The position numbers were made by a program, and so were the translations under genes. From assembly GCF_945290125.1 (NCBI RefSeq), contig NZ_CALYQV010000019.1, positions 1-36,065 on the forward strand: a DNA stretch of 36,065 nt, read 5' to 3'. Of the stretch, positions 1 through 8,286 are shown in pieces. This DNA is from an uncultured Lactobacillus sp. GTDB taxonomy: Bacteria > Bacillota > Bacilli > Lactobacillales > Lactobacillaceae. Every line of letters starts with the position of its first letter. The stretch's first letter is position 1. The notes under the pieces were generated by a model that searched no databases, was not told where the DNA came from, and was given only the letters and a program-made list of their open reading frames with translations.

Positions 1-1107
1 GTCTTTTCATCATTATTATTACGCCTTTAAGCAGGACACAAAATTAAATAATATTATCATTTTTGTAGAATTTATTTTGGCAATTTTCGTTTTCTTATCT
101 CTGCGACTAACATATAATGGTATCTTTTTATTGATTTTTGTAGATTTTATTATTAGTAACCGTAATCAATATGACTTTCGTGACTATTTAGTCTGGGTAG
201 TAGTTGTTGTATTTTTACTTTTTTTACTTGTAATCACAGACTATTCAATTCTTAGCCATTTTATAACCTTACCAGATTTAACAATTTACTTAAATTTCTT
301 ACCCATCAATATCGGGCCAAAATTATTAGTTTGGAAAAACTTTATTACCATTGTAAATTTGACCTTATTCATTTTAATTCTAATTTATTTTGCTATTTAC
401 CAGTTAAACCAAGAAAATGATATTCAAAACAAATTGGCTTTAGCTTCCAAAGCCAACTATGAATTAAAAATTACGCTGCTTTGTCAGAATATATCGCAAA
501 AGATCGTGAAAGAAAACGCATTGCACGTGATATACATGATTCTGTGGGTCACGCACTCACAGGTATCGCTGCTGGAATTGATGCTACTTTAGTTTTAATT
601 GATATTAATAAAGAAGAAACCAAAAAGCAGTTGGAGAAAATTCAGATTGCTGTTAAACAAGGAATTAAAGATGTGCGTAAAGCACTAAACCGTATTCGTC
701 CAGGAGCATTAAATCGCTACACCTTACAAGAATCCTTAAAAAAAATGCTAAAAGAGTATTCAGACATCTCTCGTATTAAAATTGATTTTTCTTATCATTG
801 GGGATCTGCTGACTTTGAAAAGACGACTGAGGACGTGGTTTTTCGCATTATTGAAGAATCAATTACCAATTCACTTAGACACGGGCACGCAAGTCAAGTT
901 TCTATTGTATGTACTTTGCCCAATAAAAATACTTATCAAATGGTAATCAAGGACAACGGCACAGGAGCCAAAAAAATTATACCAGGCTATGGTATTACGC
1001 AAATGAAAGAAAGGGTTGCTATTATCAATGGCAAAATCAGTTTTGACGGACATGATGGTTTTAAAATAGTAGTTGATATTCCAGCAGAGGGTGATACATA
1101 TGATTAA
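1..1107 (+). pseudogene. Sensor histidine kinase (HisKA_3/NarL-LiaS type), 5'-truncated by the window and frameshifted
   Basis: The reading frame is open from base 2 and encodes several hydrophobic segments (about 60-135, 195-250 and 345-405), then a short helix ending near base 470. From about 463 the kinase core continues in a different frame. Its H-box reads ARDIHDSVGH, followed by an N-box (EESITNSLRHG) and G-boxes (DNGTGA, GYGITQMKERV), giving dimerisation/phosphoacceptor and HATPase domains. Adding one A to the five-A run at 466-470 would join the halves as ELKNYAALSEYIAKDRERKR, a normal linker for this family. The upstream frame instead stops at 590-592. The kinase core alone could start at a TTG at 481, but no ribosome binding site supports that. 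The stop overlaps the regulator gene. Family assignment is firm; whether the break is real or a sequencing error cannot be told from one sequence. Confidence 0.8.
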
Positions 1108-1789
1108 AATTATGATAGCCGATGACCAACAATTAATAAGAGATTCACTAAAGATTATTCTTGAGGTCAATAAAGATTTTTCTGTTACAGATACTGTTGC
1201 AAATGGACAAGAAGTATTAGAAAGCATTAAAAAGAAAAAACCCGATATTATTTTAATGGATGTACGCATGCCTGTAATGGATGGAACAGTTTGCACAAAA
1301 TATGTTAAAGAAAAGTATCCAAATATTAAGGTAATAATTTTAACTACTTTTGATGATGATGATTTTATTTTTAGCGCTTTAAAATATGGAGCTTCAGGTT
1401 ATTTATTAAAAGGTGCATCAACAAAGGAGCTCTATAATGCGATCAAAACAATATATCAAGGTGGTGCAATGATAAACCCTGATATTACTGAAAAAGTTTT
1501 TCGTCTTTTTTCAAAAATAGCACAAGCTAATTACGCTATTCATGTTAACGATAAAGACACGCAGAATTTTTCTCAACATGAATGGTTGGTAATTCAGCAA
1601 GTTGGTTTTGGACTTTCTAATAAAGAGATTGCAGCCAAATTGTTTTTATCAGAAGGAACAGTTCGTAACTACATTTCAAAAATTTTAGATAAATTACAGT
1701 TAAGAGATCGTACACAATTGGCGATTTGGGCTGTTCAAACTGGAGTTACAAGCGAAAATATTAAGGACGATAATGAAACACAGAAATAA
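1100..1789 (+). CDS. Two-component response regulator, NarL/LuxR family
   Basis: A 229-residue protein with an N-terminal receiver domain and a C-terminal LuxR-type helix-turn-helix. Receiver residues are visible: acidic pair D8-D9, phosphoacceptor D54 (ILMDVRMP), T82-T83, and K104 (YLLKGA). The DNA-binding end contains SNKEIAAKLFLSEGTVRNYI, the usual recognition-helix region. The ATG at 1100 follows an AGAGG site at 1085-1089; an in-frame start at 1073 would lie inside the kinase and lacks a site. It overlaps the kinase stop by 8 bases, so the two were co-translated, and its own end overlaps the next gene by 17 bases. Its target genes are unknown; the adjoining binding protein is one plausible target or partner. 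If the kinase is truly broken, this regulator has lost its cognate phosphodonor. Confidence 0.92.
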   Translation: MIKIMIADDQQLIRDSLKIILEVNKDFSVTDTVANGQEVLESIKKKKPDIILMDVRMPVMDGTVCTKYVKEKYPNIKVIILTTFDDDDFIFSALKYGASGYLLKGASTKELYNAIKTIYQGGAMINPDITEKVFRLFSKIAQANYAIHVNDKDTQNFSQHEWLVIQQVGFGLSNKEIAAKLFLSEGTVRNYISKILDKLQLRDRTQLAIWAVQTGVTSENIKDDNETQK

Positions 1790-3071
1790 AATTATTACAT
1801 TTATTTGTTTAGTTACCCTAATTGTTTTGGGAATTTTCTATTGGTACCATCATTTGCAGCAAAACGAGAAAACCTTAACAATCGGACTTTATACCAGTAG
1901 CAGTTGGAATGTACCAAATGGCCATCAATATAAAGTAATCGATTATGCAATTCGTAAATTTAAACAAGAACATCCTGAAATCAAAATCAAATATGAAAGT
2001 GGCATTCAACAGGATGATTACCGTAACTGGTTAAGTGAAAAAATCATTGAGAATAAAACTCCAGATCTCATTATTGTTCCTAATAGAGATTTTAACGCTT
2101 TGGCCAATGAGGGTACATTTAAAGATTTATCTTCATTTATGTCACAAGATAATATTAAGCCCTCAACGTTTTACGCCAGTGCACTTAAGGCAGGAAAATA
2201 TGGCAATCAGCAACTTGCATTGCCTTATGAAGCTAATCCTACTTTAATGGTAATGAATAAGACATTGCTGGAAAAATTTAAAATGAGTACACCTAGTTAT
2301 AATTGGACACCACAGAAGTTTTATAAACTATGTCGTAAAATTACTTATTCAAACACTAAAAAGAAATATTATGGTGTAACTATGAATTATAATTGGCAAG
2401 ATGCTCAATACGCCTATGGAGCAAAATTATTTAATACAAATGATGGAAAAGTTGAATTGACATCTGATCGTTCCAGACGAGCTTTCACCCTTATTGAAAA
2501 TATTGTTAATGACCAGTCTACTTTTAATGTTACTTCACAATTATTCGATAAAGGTCGTGTAGCTTTTATGCCATTAGGACTTGCCCAGTATCGGACTTAT
2601 ACTTCTTATCCTTTCCATATTACCCGCAATAATAAATTTTTATGGGAATGCACCAAAATGCCTAGTATCAAAGGAATCAAAGCAACCCCAATTGAGACCA
2701 CAATGTTTGCTATTTCGAGTAAAGCTAAAAATACAAAAGGAGCTTGGGAATTTATGAAATTACTCTGCACTAATAAAACCGTACAAAAAGAAGTAATGAA
2801 AACTAATATGGGATGCTCTGTTTTACCTGCTGTTGTAAACAATAAAAAGACTCAAAAAATTCTGGACGAAAAAGTAATTAGCTTTCATAATCTAACTATT
2901 AAAAAGCTCGACTTAATAATGAAAGACGGTACAAGTCTACCAAAATTTAAAGATTACAATGACAAGTCTGAAAAATTAGATTACAAAATACAAAATGCGT
3001 TAAAAGCTGGTAATTTAGAGACTCAGTTATTTAACATTCAATTACAAGTCAATCAAAGCGAAACAAATTAA
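1773..3071 (+). CDS. Membrane-anchored extracellular solute-binding protein, family 1 (sugar-type)
   Basis: A 432-residue protein resembling the binding proteins of carbohydrate ABC importers. It opens with an uncleaved-looking hydrophobic anchor (ITFICLVTLIVLGIFYW) and has no lipobox cysteine, unlike most Gram-positive binding proteins. The extracellular part begins KTLTIGLYTSSSW and contains typical features of the family (FKQEHPEIKIKYESG; PDLIIVPNRD; a late KGAWEFMKLL helix). No permease or ATPase gene follows; a terminator comes next. The ATG lies inside the response regulator gene (17-base overlap), so it belongs to the two-component operon. My inference is that it is a ligand sensor feeding the kinase, or an orphan binding protein controlled by it. 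The substrate cannot be read from the sequence. Confidence 0.85.
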   Translation: MKHRNKIITFICLVTLIVLGIFYWYHHLQQNEKTLTIGLYTSSSWNVPNGHQYKVIDYAIRKFKQEHPEIKIKYESGIQQDDYRNWLSEKIIENKTPDLIIVPNRDFNALANEGTFKDLSSFMSQDNIKPSTFYASALKAGKYGNQQLALPYEANPTLMVMNKTLLEKFKMSTPSYNWTPQKFYKLCRKITYSNTKKKYYGVTMNYNWQDAQYAYGAKLFNTNDGKVELTSDRSRRAFTLIENIVNDQSTFNVTSQLFDKGRVAFMPLGLAQYRTYTSYPFHITRNNKFLWECTKMPSIKGIKATPIETTMFAISSKAKNTKGAWEFMKLLCTNKTVQKEVMKTNMGCSVLPAVVNNKKTQKILDEKVISFHNLTIKKLDLIMKDGTSLPKFKDYNDKSEKLDYKIQNALKAGNLETQLFNIQLQVNQSETN

Positions 3072-3087
3072 CTATTATTAAAAAATA

Positions 3088-3117
3088 CACTTTTAAGATT
3101 TAAAAGTGCATTTTTAT
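3088..3117 (+). terminator. Intrinsic terminator after the two-component operon
   Basis: CACTTTTAA and TTAAAAGTG form a perfect 9-bp stem with a 3-base loop, followed by TTTTTATTT. It closes the kinase-regulator-binding protein unit. Confidence 0.8.
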
Positions 3118-3151
3118 TTATCTCCCTATCATAGTTTTTCTGGCCATTTTC

Positions 3152-3493
3152 TTACTTAAGATATTCTAATATCTGCTCAATATTTACTTCTTTTTTATCT
3201 TCCGGAATATTCTGATTATTTAGAATTTCAATTGCTTGCTGTACTAATGAATAAATTTGCTTATCATCATTACTGTCAATAATGAGATAACTTATTTTAA
3301 AGTATGATTCCAAGTTTGAAGTATCTTTTTCTTCTAAAGCTTTTTTAATTAAAAACCTAAAAATAGCCTTCATATTACGTGTCTTTTTACGCTTTTCCTG
3401 TTTTTTATCATAAACGGGCAAAAATAGTGCAACACAAACAGCTACAATTTCGGCAAGCACTGTCACCCATTCTGACAAAGGTCCTATACTCAT
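3152..3493 (-). CDS. Hypothetical protein with one N-terminal membrane segment
   Basis: A 113-residue protein I do not recognise. One membrane helix (about residues 9-28, WVTVLAEIVAVCVALFLPVY) is followed by a strongly basic stretch (KKQEKRKKTRNMK) that would place the rest in the cytoplasm. The tail is acidic and helical, ending EQILEYLK. The start at 3493 is chosen because GGAGGC lies about 7 bases upstream; a longer frame to 3520 has no such site. The gene stands alone, convergent with the two-component operon. An anchored helical tail suggests a small scaffold or regulator, but nothing in the sequence identifies its role. Confidence 0.7.
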   Translation of the reverse strand: MSIGPLSEWVTVLAEIVAVCVALFLPVYDKKQEKRKKTRNMKAIFRFLIKKALEEKDTSNLESYFKISYLIIDSNDDKQIYSLVQQAIEILNNQNIPEDKKEVNIEQILEYLK

Positions 3494-3680
3494 AGTCTCG
3501 CCTCCACAATTATTATACAAGTATTGGTTAAAAGTAAAGCGAGATTTTTTTACTCAATAAATACTTATAACAGCAAATACATTTCATATGTATTCATTTA
3601 TATAAAAAACTTTAACATTTTATTCCTATATGCGATATGATTATATTAAAGAACTGATTGTATTATTGAGGAGGTAAAAT

Positions 3681-4100
3681 ATGCAGTACAAAAAACCTTT
3701 TAATAAAAAATGGTGGTTTTGTGTTATTGTTATTTTTATAACTTTTTTTACTAATTTTGTTTCTGGTAACACAGGTATGCAAGATGCACAACAAACTGTT
3801 ATTGCCAAATCTACCAAAGTAGTAAAAAGTAATGCGAAAAAAGTAGTTACTGAAAAAGTAACTGTTAAAAGAAGAAGAGCTACTCGCAAAAGAAAGTCAG
3901 TTGCAAAAAGAAAGCAAAAAAAGCGGAAAGGTGTCACCAAACGTAATATACGCAAAGTCTATATAGCTCCTAATTCAGGGAGAAGATACCATTTTAATCC
4001 AAGTTGTCGTGGTTTGCGCAGAGCGCATGGAAACATAACCAAGATATCATTAAAAAAGGCTATTAATCAAGGTTATACCTTATGTAAATGGGAAGATTAG
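3681..4100 (+). CDS. Secreted or anchored, highly cationic protein with an Ada-like Cys domain
   Basis: A 139-residue protein in three parts. Residues 10-29 form a hydrophobic signal or anchor (WWFCVIVIFITFFTNFVSG). Residues 45-92 are extremely rich in Lys and Arg. The C-terminal 45 residues (VYIAPNSGRRYH to LCKWED) resemble the small metal-binding module often found at the end of extracellular nucleases and other Firmicute surface proteins, with pattern Y-H-x5-C...L..A...GY..C. The last cysteine of that module is replaced here by Glu (CKWED), so metal binding may be altered. A strong GAGGAGGT site precedes the ATG. The next small basic gene follows after 15 bases, so they are probably co-transcribed. 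The charge suggests binding to DNA or to anionic wall polymers; this is inference. Confidence 0.75.
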   Translation: MQYKKPFNKKWWFCVIVIFITFFTNFVSGNTGMQDAQQTVIAKSTKVVKSNAKKVVTEKVTVKRRRATRKRKSVAKRKQKKRKGVTKRNIRKVYIAPNSGRRYHFNPSCRGLRRAHGNITKISLKKAINQGYTLCKWED

Positions 4101-4115
4101 GGAGAAGATTAAATA

Positions 4116-4340
4116 ATGATCAAAATCGGTTTTAGAAAGCCTAGTTTAAGAAGGTCTATCTCTGCCAGAACAAAAGGAAGAGCAAAGAGGGCTATAAAAA
4201 GAGTTATTATTCCCAACTATGGTAAACGTGGAATGGGTTGGGCCCATCCAAAAAGAAAGCTATATAATACAATTTATCATAAGACTACCTTTGATACTCG
4301 TAAGTTATTTATTCATGACAGTTCTAGAAAAAATAAATAA
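4116..4340 (+). CDS. Small basic protein of unknown function (YGKRGMGW-type)
   Basis: A 74-residue, very basic protein with no membrane segment. It contains RTKGRAKRAIKRVIIPNYGK, then RGMGWAHPKRKLYNTIYHKT. I recall this block from small phage- or plasmid-associated Firmicute proteins, but its function is not known to me. GGAGAAG at 4101-4107 is the ribosome binding site. It follows the cationic surface protein by 15 bases. The Lys/Arg content and lack of a signal peptide suggest a cytoplasmic nucleic acid-binding protein, as inference only. Confidence 0.7.
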   Translation: MIKIGFRKPSLRRSISARTKGRAKRAIKRVIIPNYGKRGMGWAHPKRKLYNTIYHKTTFDTRKLFIHDSSRKNK

Positions 4341-4493
4341 GCATTTGGAACTATTTTTAAGCAGTATAAGCTGAGTTATCAAAATAAGCAAAGTATGACT
4401 GCCGCCAAAAGCACAAATTCGATATTTTTTTAAAAAACCGAAAAAATTAAAAACTAATCGTAATTTGTATTTTATTTTCAGAGTATAGCTATA

Positions 4494-4545
4494 TAAAAAA
4501 AGACTACTAAATCATCGTTTTTAACATATTCAGCAGTCTCTTTTT
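4494..4545 (-). terminator. Terminator at the end of the mannose-family PTS operon, possibly bidirectional
   Basis: AGACTACT (4501-4508) pairs with AGCAGTCT (4532-4539) with one G-U pair and a long loop. A-runs and T-runs flank both sides: on the minus strand the stem is followed by TTTTTTTATA, on the plus strand by CTTTTTATTAT. It sits between convergent genes and could serve both. Confidence 0.65.
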
Positions 4546-4579
4546 ATTATATTGAAGTTTTTAAATTAATTAATTCATA

Positions 4580-5428
4580 TTACAAAATCTTGAAATAGGT
4601 TAAGCCAACTACTACTACCATCATCGCAATAATTAACATTGCTGCATGTTTACCATTAGTCTTCTTTAAGATGTAGTAAACCAAAACAGTTATCAGTAAG
4701 CTTAACAAACCTGGCATAATCTTATCAAACATTGTTTGCAAGCTAATGACATTGCCACCAACTTTATTAGAGACATTAGAATGAACCACAATTTTTAATG
4801 GTGTTTTGACCTTAATAACCGTTGAAATCAAAGCGCCAACCACCATTAGTCCTACTACATTAGCCATTGTGGAAATACGCTGAATAACATCGTTTTGTTC
4901 GTTATTATTTAAAAAATCAATGCCCTTTTTATAACCAAATGAGACGGCATAGTATCTTGCCCCCATGTTAATTACATTGTAGAGAATAAACATTAAAATC
5001 GGGCCAAAGATACTGCCACCAAAAGCAATTGAAGCACCAATACTACCAACGATTGGCAGCCAGGTAAATTTGATCAGACTATCGCCTAAACCAGCTAATG
5101 GCCCCATCAAACCGGTTTTTAATGGATTGATCCCATCTTTTTCATCGGGAGTCGTTGTCTCCTCCATCGCAGCTGATAATCCTAAAATCACGGCATCGAA
5201 GTTAACGTGAGAATTATAGAAAACCAAATGCCGCTTCATAGCTTCTGATAAGTCTTTTTTATCAGGATAAATCTTTGCCAGAGCCGGTGCGATTGCCCGC
5301 ATAAATCCTACACCTTGCAGTGTTTCATAGTTTAGGGTAATGCGCATTGTATTGAGTCGCATAAACATGCGCCAAATATCTCTATTGTTCAATTTATGTT
5401 CTGGCGCAGTTAATTTTTCTTCACTCAT
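4580..5428 (-). CDS. PTS system mannose/fructose/sorbose family, EIID membrane component
   Basis: A 282-residue membrane protein of the EIID family. Family features include the N-terminal LNNRDIWRMFMRLNTMRITLNYE, then FYNSHVNFDAVILGLSAAMEE and the conserved loop GLMGPLAGLGDSLIKFTWLPI, followed by three or four hydrophobic segments at the C-terminus. With EIIC it forms the sugar channel that couples uptake to phosphorylation by EIIB. The ATG overlaps the EIIC stop by 4 bases (ATGA), indicating translational coupling. It is the last gene of the five-gene operon, followed by a terminator. The sugar cannot be deduced; the family handles mannose, glucose, fructose, sorbose, N-acetylgalactosamine and others. 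Confidence 0.95.
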   Translation of the reverse strand: MSEEKLTAPEHKLNNRDIWRMFMRLNTMRITLNYETLQGVGFMRAIAPALAKIYPDKKDLSEAMKRHLVFYNSHVNFDAVILGLSAAMEETTTPDEKDGINPLKTGLMGPLAGLGDSLIKFTWLPIVGSIGASIAFGGSIFGPILMFILYNVINMGARYYAVSFGYKKGIDFLNNNEQNDVIQRISTMANVVGLMVVGALISTVIKVKTPLKIVVHSNVSNKVGGNVISLQTMFDKIMPGLLSLLITVLVYYILKKTNGKHAAMLIIAMMVVVVGLTYFKIL

Positions 5429-6246
5429 AGGTCATAGTCCTCCTCATCGTCTTCTTCAGCGCTATTTGAATTGTCGACTTGAGTTTTTGGTGAAACTTGA
5501 GCTTTAGCACTGGGCTCACGAGTTGCTCTTTCGTATAAGAAAGCAAACACCAAAGCGATCAATGTAATTGGTAATATATCCAATTTTAAATAGGAAGATA
5601 AGACGAAGCCTAAAATAATAAACATCCATAATTCACCTTTTTTAAGCATTGTCATCATTAATAGTGCAATACCCACTGAAGGAATGATGGAGCCTGCCGT
5701 ACTTAAGCCATTAATGATAAATTTAGGCAGGTCATTTATTGCTTGTTGAATGGCACCGGCACCAAATTGCAGAGCCAAAAAAGTAGGGAATGCGCAAGCA
5801 AAACCGTATAAAAATGCAGGTGGCCATGTTAGCCAAAATGTACCTTTAACGTCTGCGTTATCTGCTAGCCGTTTAGCCCAGCCATTAAGAGAACAGTTAA
5901 TTGTTTCGATTAAAACAAGTAGTTGTTGCGCCAAAATTGAAGTTGGGACAGCCAGTGTAATGGCAGTTGCCACCATTGTCGAAATATTGCCACTAGTGTT
6001 ACCCATTATTGCAAGTGAAGTACTAATCATCGTACCGGTAATGATATCTGGAGCCATATAAGCACCAACATCACCAATACCCATCCACATAACTTCAAGT
6101 GTTGCGCCAATAATAAGTCCGGCTTGCAAATTGCCTAAAATAATACCCACAATTGGTGCAATTAACAAAGGCCGCCTGAACATCTTTGTACTGACGTTAT
6201 CAATCCCTAAGAGAAAGGCCAAAGCCGTTAAGATAAAGACTTTCAT
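5425..6246 (-). CDS. PTS system mannose/fructose/sorbose family, EIIC membrane component
   Basis: A 273-residue polytopic protein of the EIIC family, with many hydrophobic segments. Family features include AFLLGIDNVSTKMFRRPLLIAPIVGIILG near the N-terminus (split here by helices), ATLEVMWMGIGDVGAYMAPD and the GTMISTSLAIM block. The C-terminal tail is acidic and soluble (EEDDEEDYDL). It starts by overlapping the EIIB stop by 4 bases and ends by overlapping the EIID start. It would form the substrate translocation path together with EIID. Confidence 0.95.
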   Translation of the reverse strand: MKVFILTALAFLLGIDNVSTKMFRRPLLIAPIVGIILGNLQAGLIIGATLEVMWMGIGDVGAYMAPDIITGTMISTSLAIMGNTSGNISTMVATAITLAVPTSILAQQLLVLIETINCSLNGWAKRLADNADVKGTFWLTWPPAFLYGFACAFPTFLALQFGAGAIQQAINDLPKFIINGLSTAGSIIPSVGIALLMMTMLKKGELWMFIILGFVLSSYLKLDILPITLIALVFAFLYERATREPSAKAQVSPKTQVDNSNSAEEDDEEDYDL

Positions 6247-6719
6247 TTTTGTAAAACCTCACTTAATTTAACGGCTCCATCTGTTGGAACCATTTGAATC
6301 TCTATATCTACTCCTAAATCCAACAATTTCTCCAGTGATTTCTTTTCCTCATCAGTTAAGAAAACAGCTTTGGTATATTGTTTACGTTCATCGTTGCCGC
6401 GAATGCCACCAATATTTAATTTCGGTATCTGATAACCACTGTCAACAATCTTTTCCACCGTAAATGGAGAGGCAAACAAAAGCATGGTTCTCCTTGTTAC
6501 CGGGTTGTGAGGAACAATTTTTAAAAATTTTTCAGTCGAAAAAATATGTAACTTAACATTACGCGGAACGCTCATTTTTAAAACATTCGATTGAATTTTG
6601 TCCTTAGCAACTTTATCATCGACAATGATTACCTGCTCAATCTGCTTAACATTGAGCCAAGTTGTTACCACTTGTCCGTGAATTAAACGATCATCAATTC
6701 TATAAAATTCCACTGCCAT
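6243..6719 (-). CDS. PTS system mannose/fructose/sorbose family, EIIB component
   Basis: A 158-residue soluble EIIB. The signature FYRIDDRLIHGQVVTTW places the phosphorylated histidine at H14. The remaining fold markers are IIVDDKVAKD, LKMSVP and LNIGGIRG. It takes phosphate from EIIA and passes it to the sugar. The ATG at 6719 gives the family-typical N-terminus (MAVEFYRIDD); a frame extending to 6788 would add unrelated residues from within EIIA. It overlaps the end of EIIA by 20 bases and the start of EIIC by 4. Confidence 0.94.
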   Translation of the reverse strand: MAVEFYRIDDRLIHGQVVTTWLNVKQIEQVIIVDDKVAKDKIQSNVLKMSVPRNVKLHIFSTEKFLKIVPHNPVTRRTMLLFASPFTVEKIVDSGYQIPKLNIGGIRGNDERKQYTKAVFLTDEEKKSLEKLLDLGVDIEIQMVPTDGAVKLSEVLQK

Positions 6720-7149
6720 CTTCGTCTTGCTCCTCTTCTTTAAATCTTTCTGAAATATTCTGAAATCCCATGTTGTAGGACTTCTCAAGTGATTCTGCTA
6801 GTTCAGCCAAACTGCGATTACGATTGGTAAATAAGTCTAACAGCATTGGCAAATTTAACCCGCTTAACACCAAGATATTTTCTTTTTCTAAGCAAAAGGT
6901 ACCACTGACATTTGACGGGGTGCCACCTAAAATGTCGCAAATAATGATGGTACCATTACAGGTGTCAAGTTCATCATACATTTGATTCATTTTTTCTTTT
7001 GCTTGGTCCAAGTTCATGTTTTCAGTCACAGCCAAATAAGCACAATTATCTTGCTTACCTACAATCATTTCTGCACTACGCAGTGCTTCTTTTGCCAAGT
7101 AGCCATGACTAGCTAAAATCACCGCAACTGCGGTATTTTTATCTGCCAT
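6700..7149 (-). CDS. PTS system mannose/fructose family, EIIA component
   Basis: A 149-residue soluble EIIA of the mannose family. The phosphorylation site is H15 in VILASHGYLAKEAL, and DILGGTPSNV is the second family signature. The tail is acidic (KEEEQDEDGSG). The start at 7149 is preferred over the ATG at 7155 because AAGGGG then lies at a normal distance. It overlaps the phosphatase stop by 11 bases, so it is translationally coupled to that gene. EIIA and EIIB are separate proteins here, unlike the fused ManX of many lactobacilli. Confidence 0.93.
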   Translation of the reverse strand: MADKNTAVAVILASHGYLAKEALRSAEMIVGKQDNCAYLAVTENMNLDQAKEKMNQMYDELDTCNGTIIICDILGGTPSNVSGTFCLEKENILVLSGLNLPMLLDLFTNRNRSLAELAESLEKSYNMGFQNISERFKEEEQDEDGSGIL

Positions 7150-8230
7150 TTTCATTCCCCTTTTCTAAGTAAAAATTTCTGGCATGATTAATTTCTGTCA
7201 TAGTTAAGTTAAAATGTTGTTGAAAGTAGTTTTCAGGAGTACCAAAAAGCTCGTATATTTTATTGATTGCCGCTTTAATGTAACTTTCGCGCGTGTCAAT
7301 CATAGCCATTAAATAATCAAGATATGATTTTTTCTGAACCAGTTTATGGTACAAGTCATACTTTAGCTGGTTTCTTTCTTTGCGAATAATCTTAGTCAGC
7401 ATATAATCGCGCACAATATCTTCTTCTTTGATGTTCAAAAGCAGCAATATCAGCATTGAACCAAAACCGGTTCTATCTTTGCCACCACGACAATGATGGA
7501 GCAATGGCAAAGCTTCTCTGCGCACAACAGCTTTTAGCATTCTGCCATATGCTTTTTGTGCAATTGGTGAGGTCACCAGGTCCTCATAACTTTCAATGAC
7601 ATTTTCGCCCCGATCGTTAATATACTTTTCTGGGACCTCGCCATTTTCCAAAGACTGCACCAATTTTTCATTTTCACCTTTTAAATCAACTACATTAGCT
7701 GCAGCCTCAGAAAAACTTGACTGTGGATCACAATTGAGAATTTGTAAAACTGTAGGCAAATATTTATTGGGATGATACTGTCTTTCATGTGGTGAACGAT
7801 AATCAACAATTGTTTGTAAGTTATAATTTGTTAATATTTGCTGGTCATTTTCATCCAGTTTTGATAACTGATCTCCGCGAAACAAAACACCCCATTTTAA
7901 AAAGCGTCCGTCTTTGGCTGCATATCCGCCCATATCTCGAATATTTATTGCATTTTCAAGTGGAATAACTCGTTCAGCAAAGATATTCGTCGCAAAATGT
8001 GAATTAGTGCTTTTGATAATATAGTATTTGGGTAAATCCTTTCGTGGGATTTTAACTGTAAAATCACCGCTTGAGCTTTCCGCTATAACCTTTTGAATTT
8101 TTTCAGATTCTGGCACGTCACCCATTAAGAGTTGATAAGGTCCACCATTTTCATTTTGTAATTTAATAGTCAGCTGATCGCCATCACGCTTCATATAAAT
8201 GTTTGGTAAAATGTATGGTTGCTTTTTCAT
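7139..8230 (-). CDS. Tyrosine-type protein phosphatase (Y_phosphatase3 family), first gene of the PTS operon
   Basis: A 363-residue protein. Residues about 88-330 carry the phosphatase domain: NIRDMGGYAAKDGRFLKWG, LFRGDQL, IVDYRSPHER, then the catalytic P-loop HCRGGKDRTG with nucleophile C247 and R253. The first 85 residues are beta-rich and look like a separate N-terminal domain. No signal peptide or membrane segment is seen. Family members remove phosphate from phosphotyrosine or from phosphoinositide-like or sugar-like substrates. Its place at the head of a mannose-family PTS operon, overlapping EIIA, suggests a link with the imported phosphosugar or with PTS phosphoproteins; this is inference. 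A promoter (8258-8286) and palindromes lie upstream. Confidence 0.88.
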   Translation of the reverse strand: MKKQPYILPNIYMKRDGDQLTIKLQNENGGPYQLLMGDVPESEKIQKVIAESSSGDFTVKIPRKDLPKYYIIKSTNSHFATNIFAERVIPLENAINIRDMGGYAAKDGRFLKWGVLFRGDQLSKLDENDQQILTNYNLQTIVDYRSPHERQYHPNKYLPTVLQILNCDPQSSFSEAAANVVDLKGENEKLVQSLENGEVPEKYINDRGENVIESYEDLVTSPIAQKAYGRMLKAVVRREALPLLHHCRGGKDRTGFGSMLILLLLNIKEEDIVRDYMLTKIIRKERNQLKYDLYHKLVQKKSYLDYLMAMIDTRESYIKAAINKIYELFGTPENYFQQHFNLTMTEINHARNFYLEKGNENGR

Positions 8231-8257
8231 TAGCTTTTGATACCCCTTTCATTACTG

Positions 8258-8286
8258 ATAATACTACAAGAAAATATTTTTCGCAA
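8258..8286 (-). promoter_or_regulatory. Promoter of the phosphatase-PTS operon
   Basis: On the minus strand TTGCGA (-35, 8281-8286) is separated by 17 bases from TATTAT (-10, 8258-8263). The start of transcription would fall near 8251, about 20 bases before the phosphatase ATG. The palindrome at 8270-8282 lies in the spacer. Confidence 0.65.

Noticed and set aside
463..481. Programmed -1 frameshift in the sensor kinase
   Set aside because: No X-XXY-YYZ slippery heptamer is in frame and no downstream stem is evident; a missing A is simpler.
871..1296. Minus-strand ORF of 141 codons across the kinase and regulator
   Set aside because: It is the antisense shadow of two conserved genes; composition and start context do not support a gene.
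8238..8251. cre-like TGAAAGGGGTATCA (minus strand) before the phosphatase gene
   Set aside because: It fits 13 of 14 consensus positions but lacks the central CG and overlaps the ribosome binding site, whose G-run alone can explain the match.
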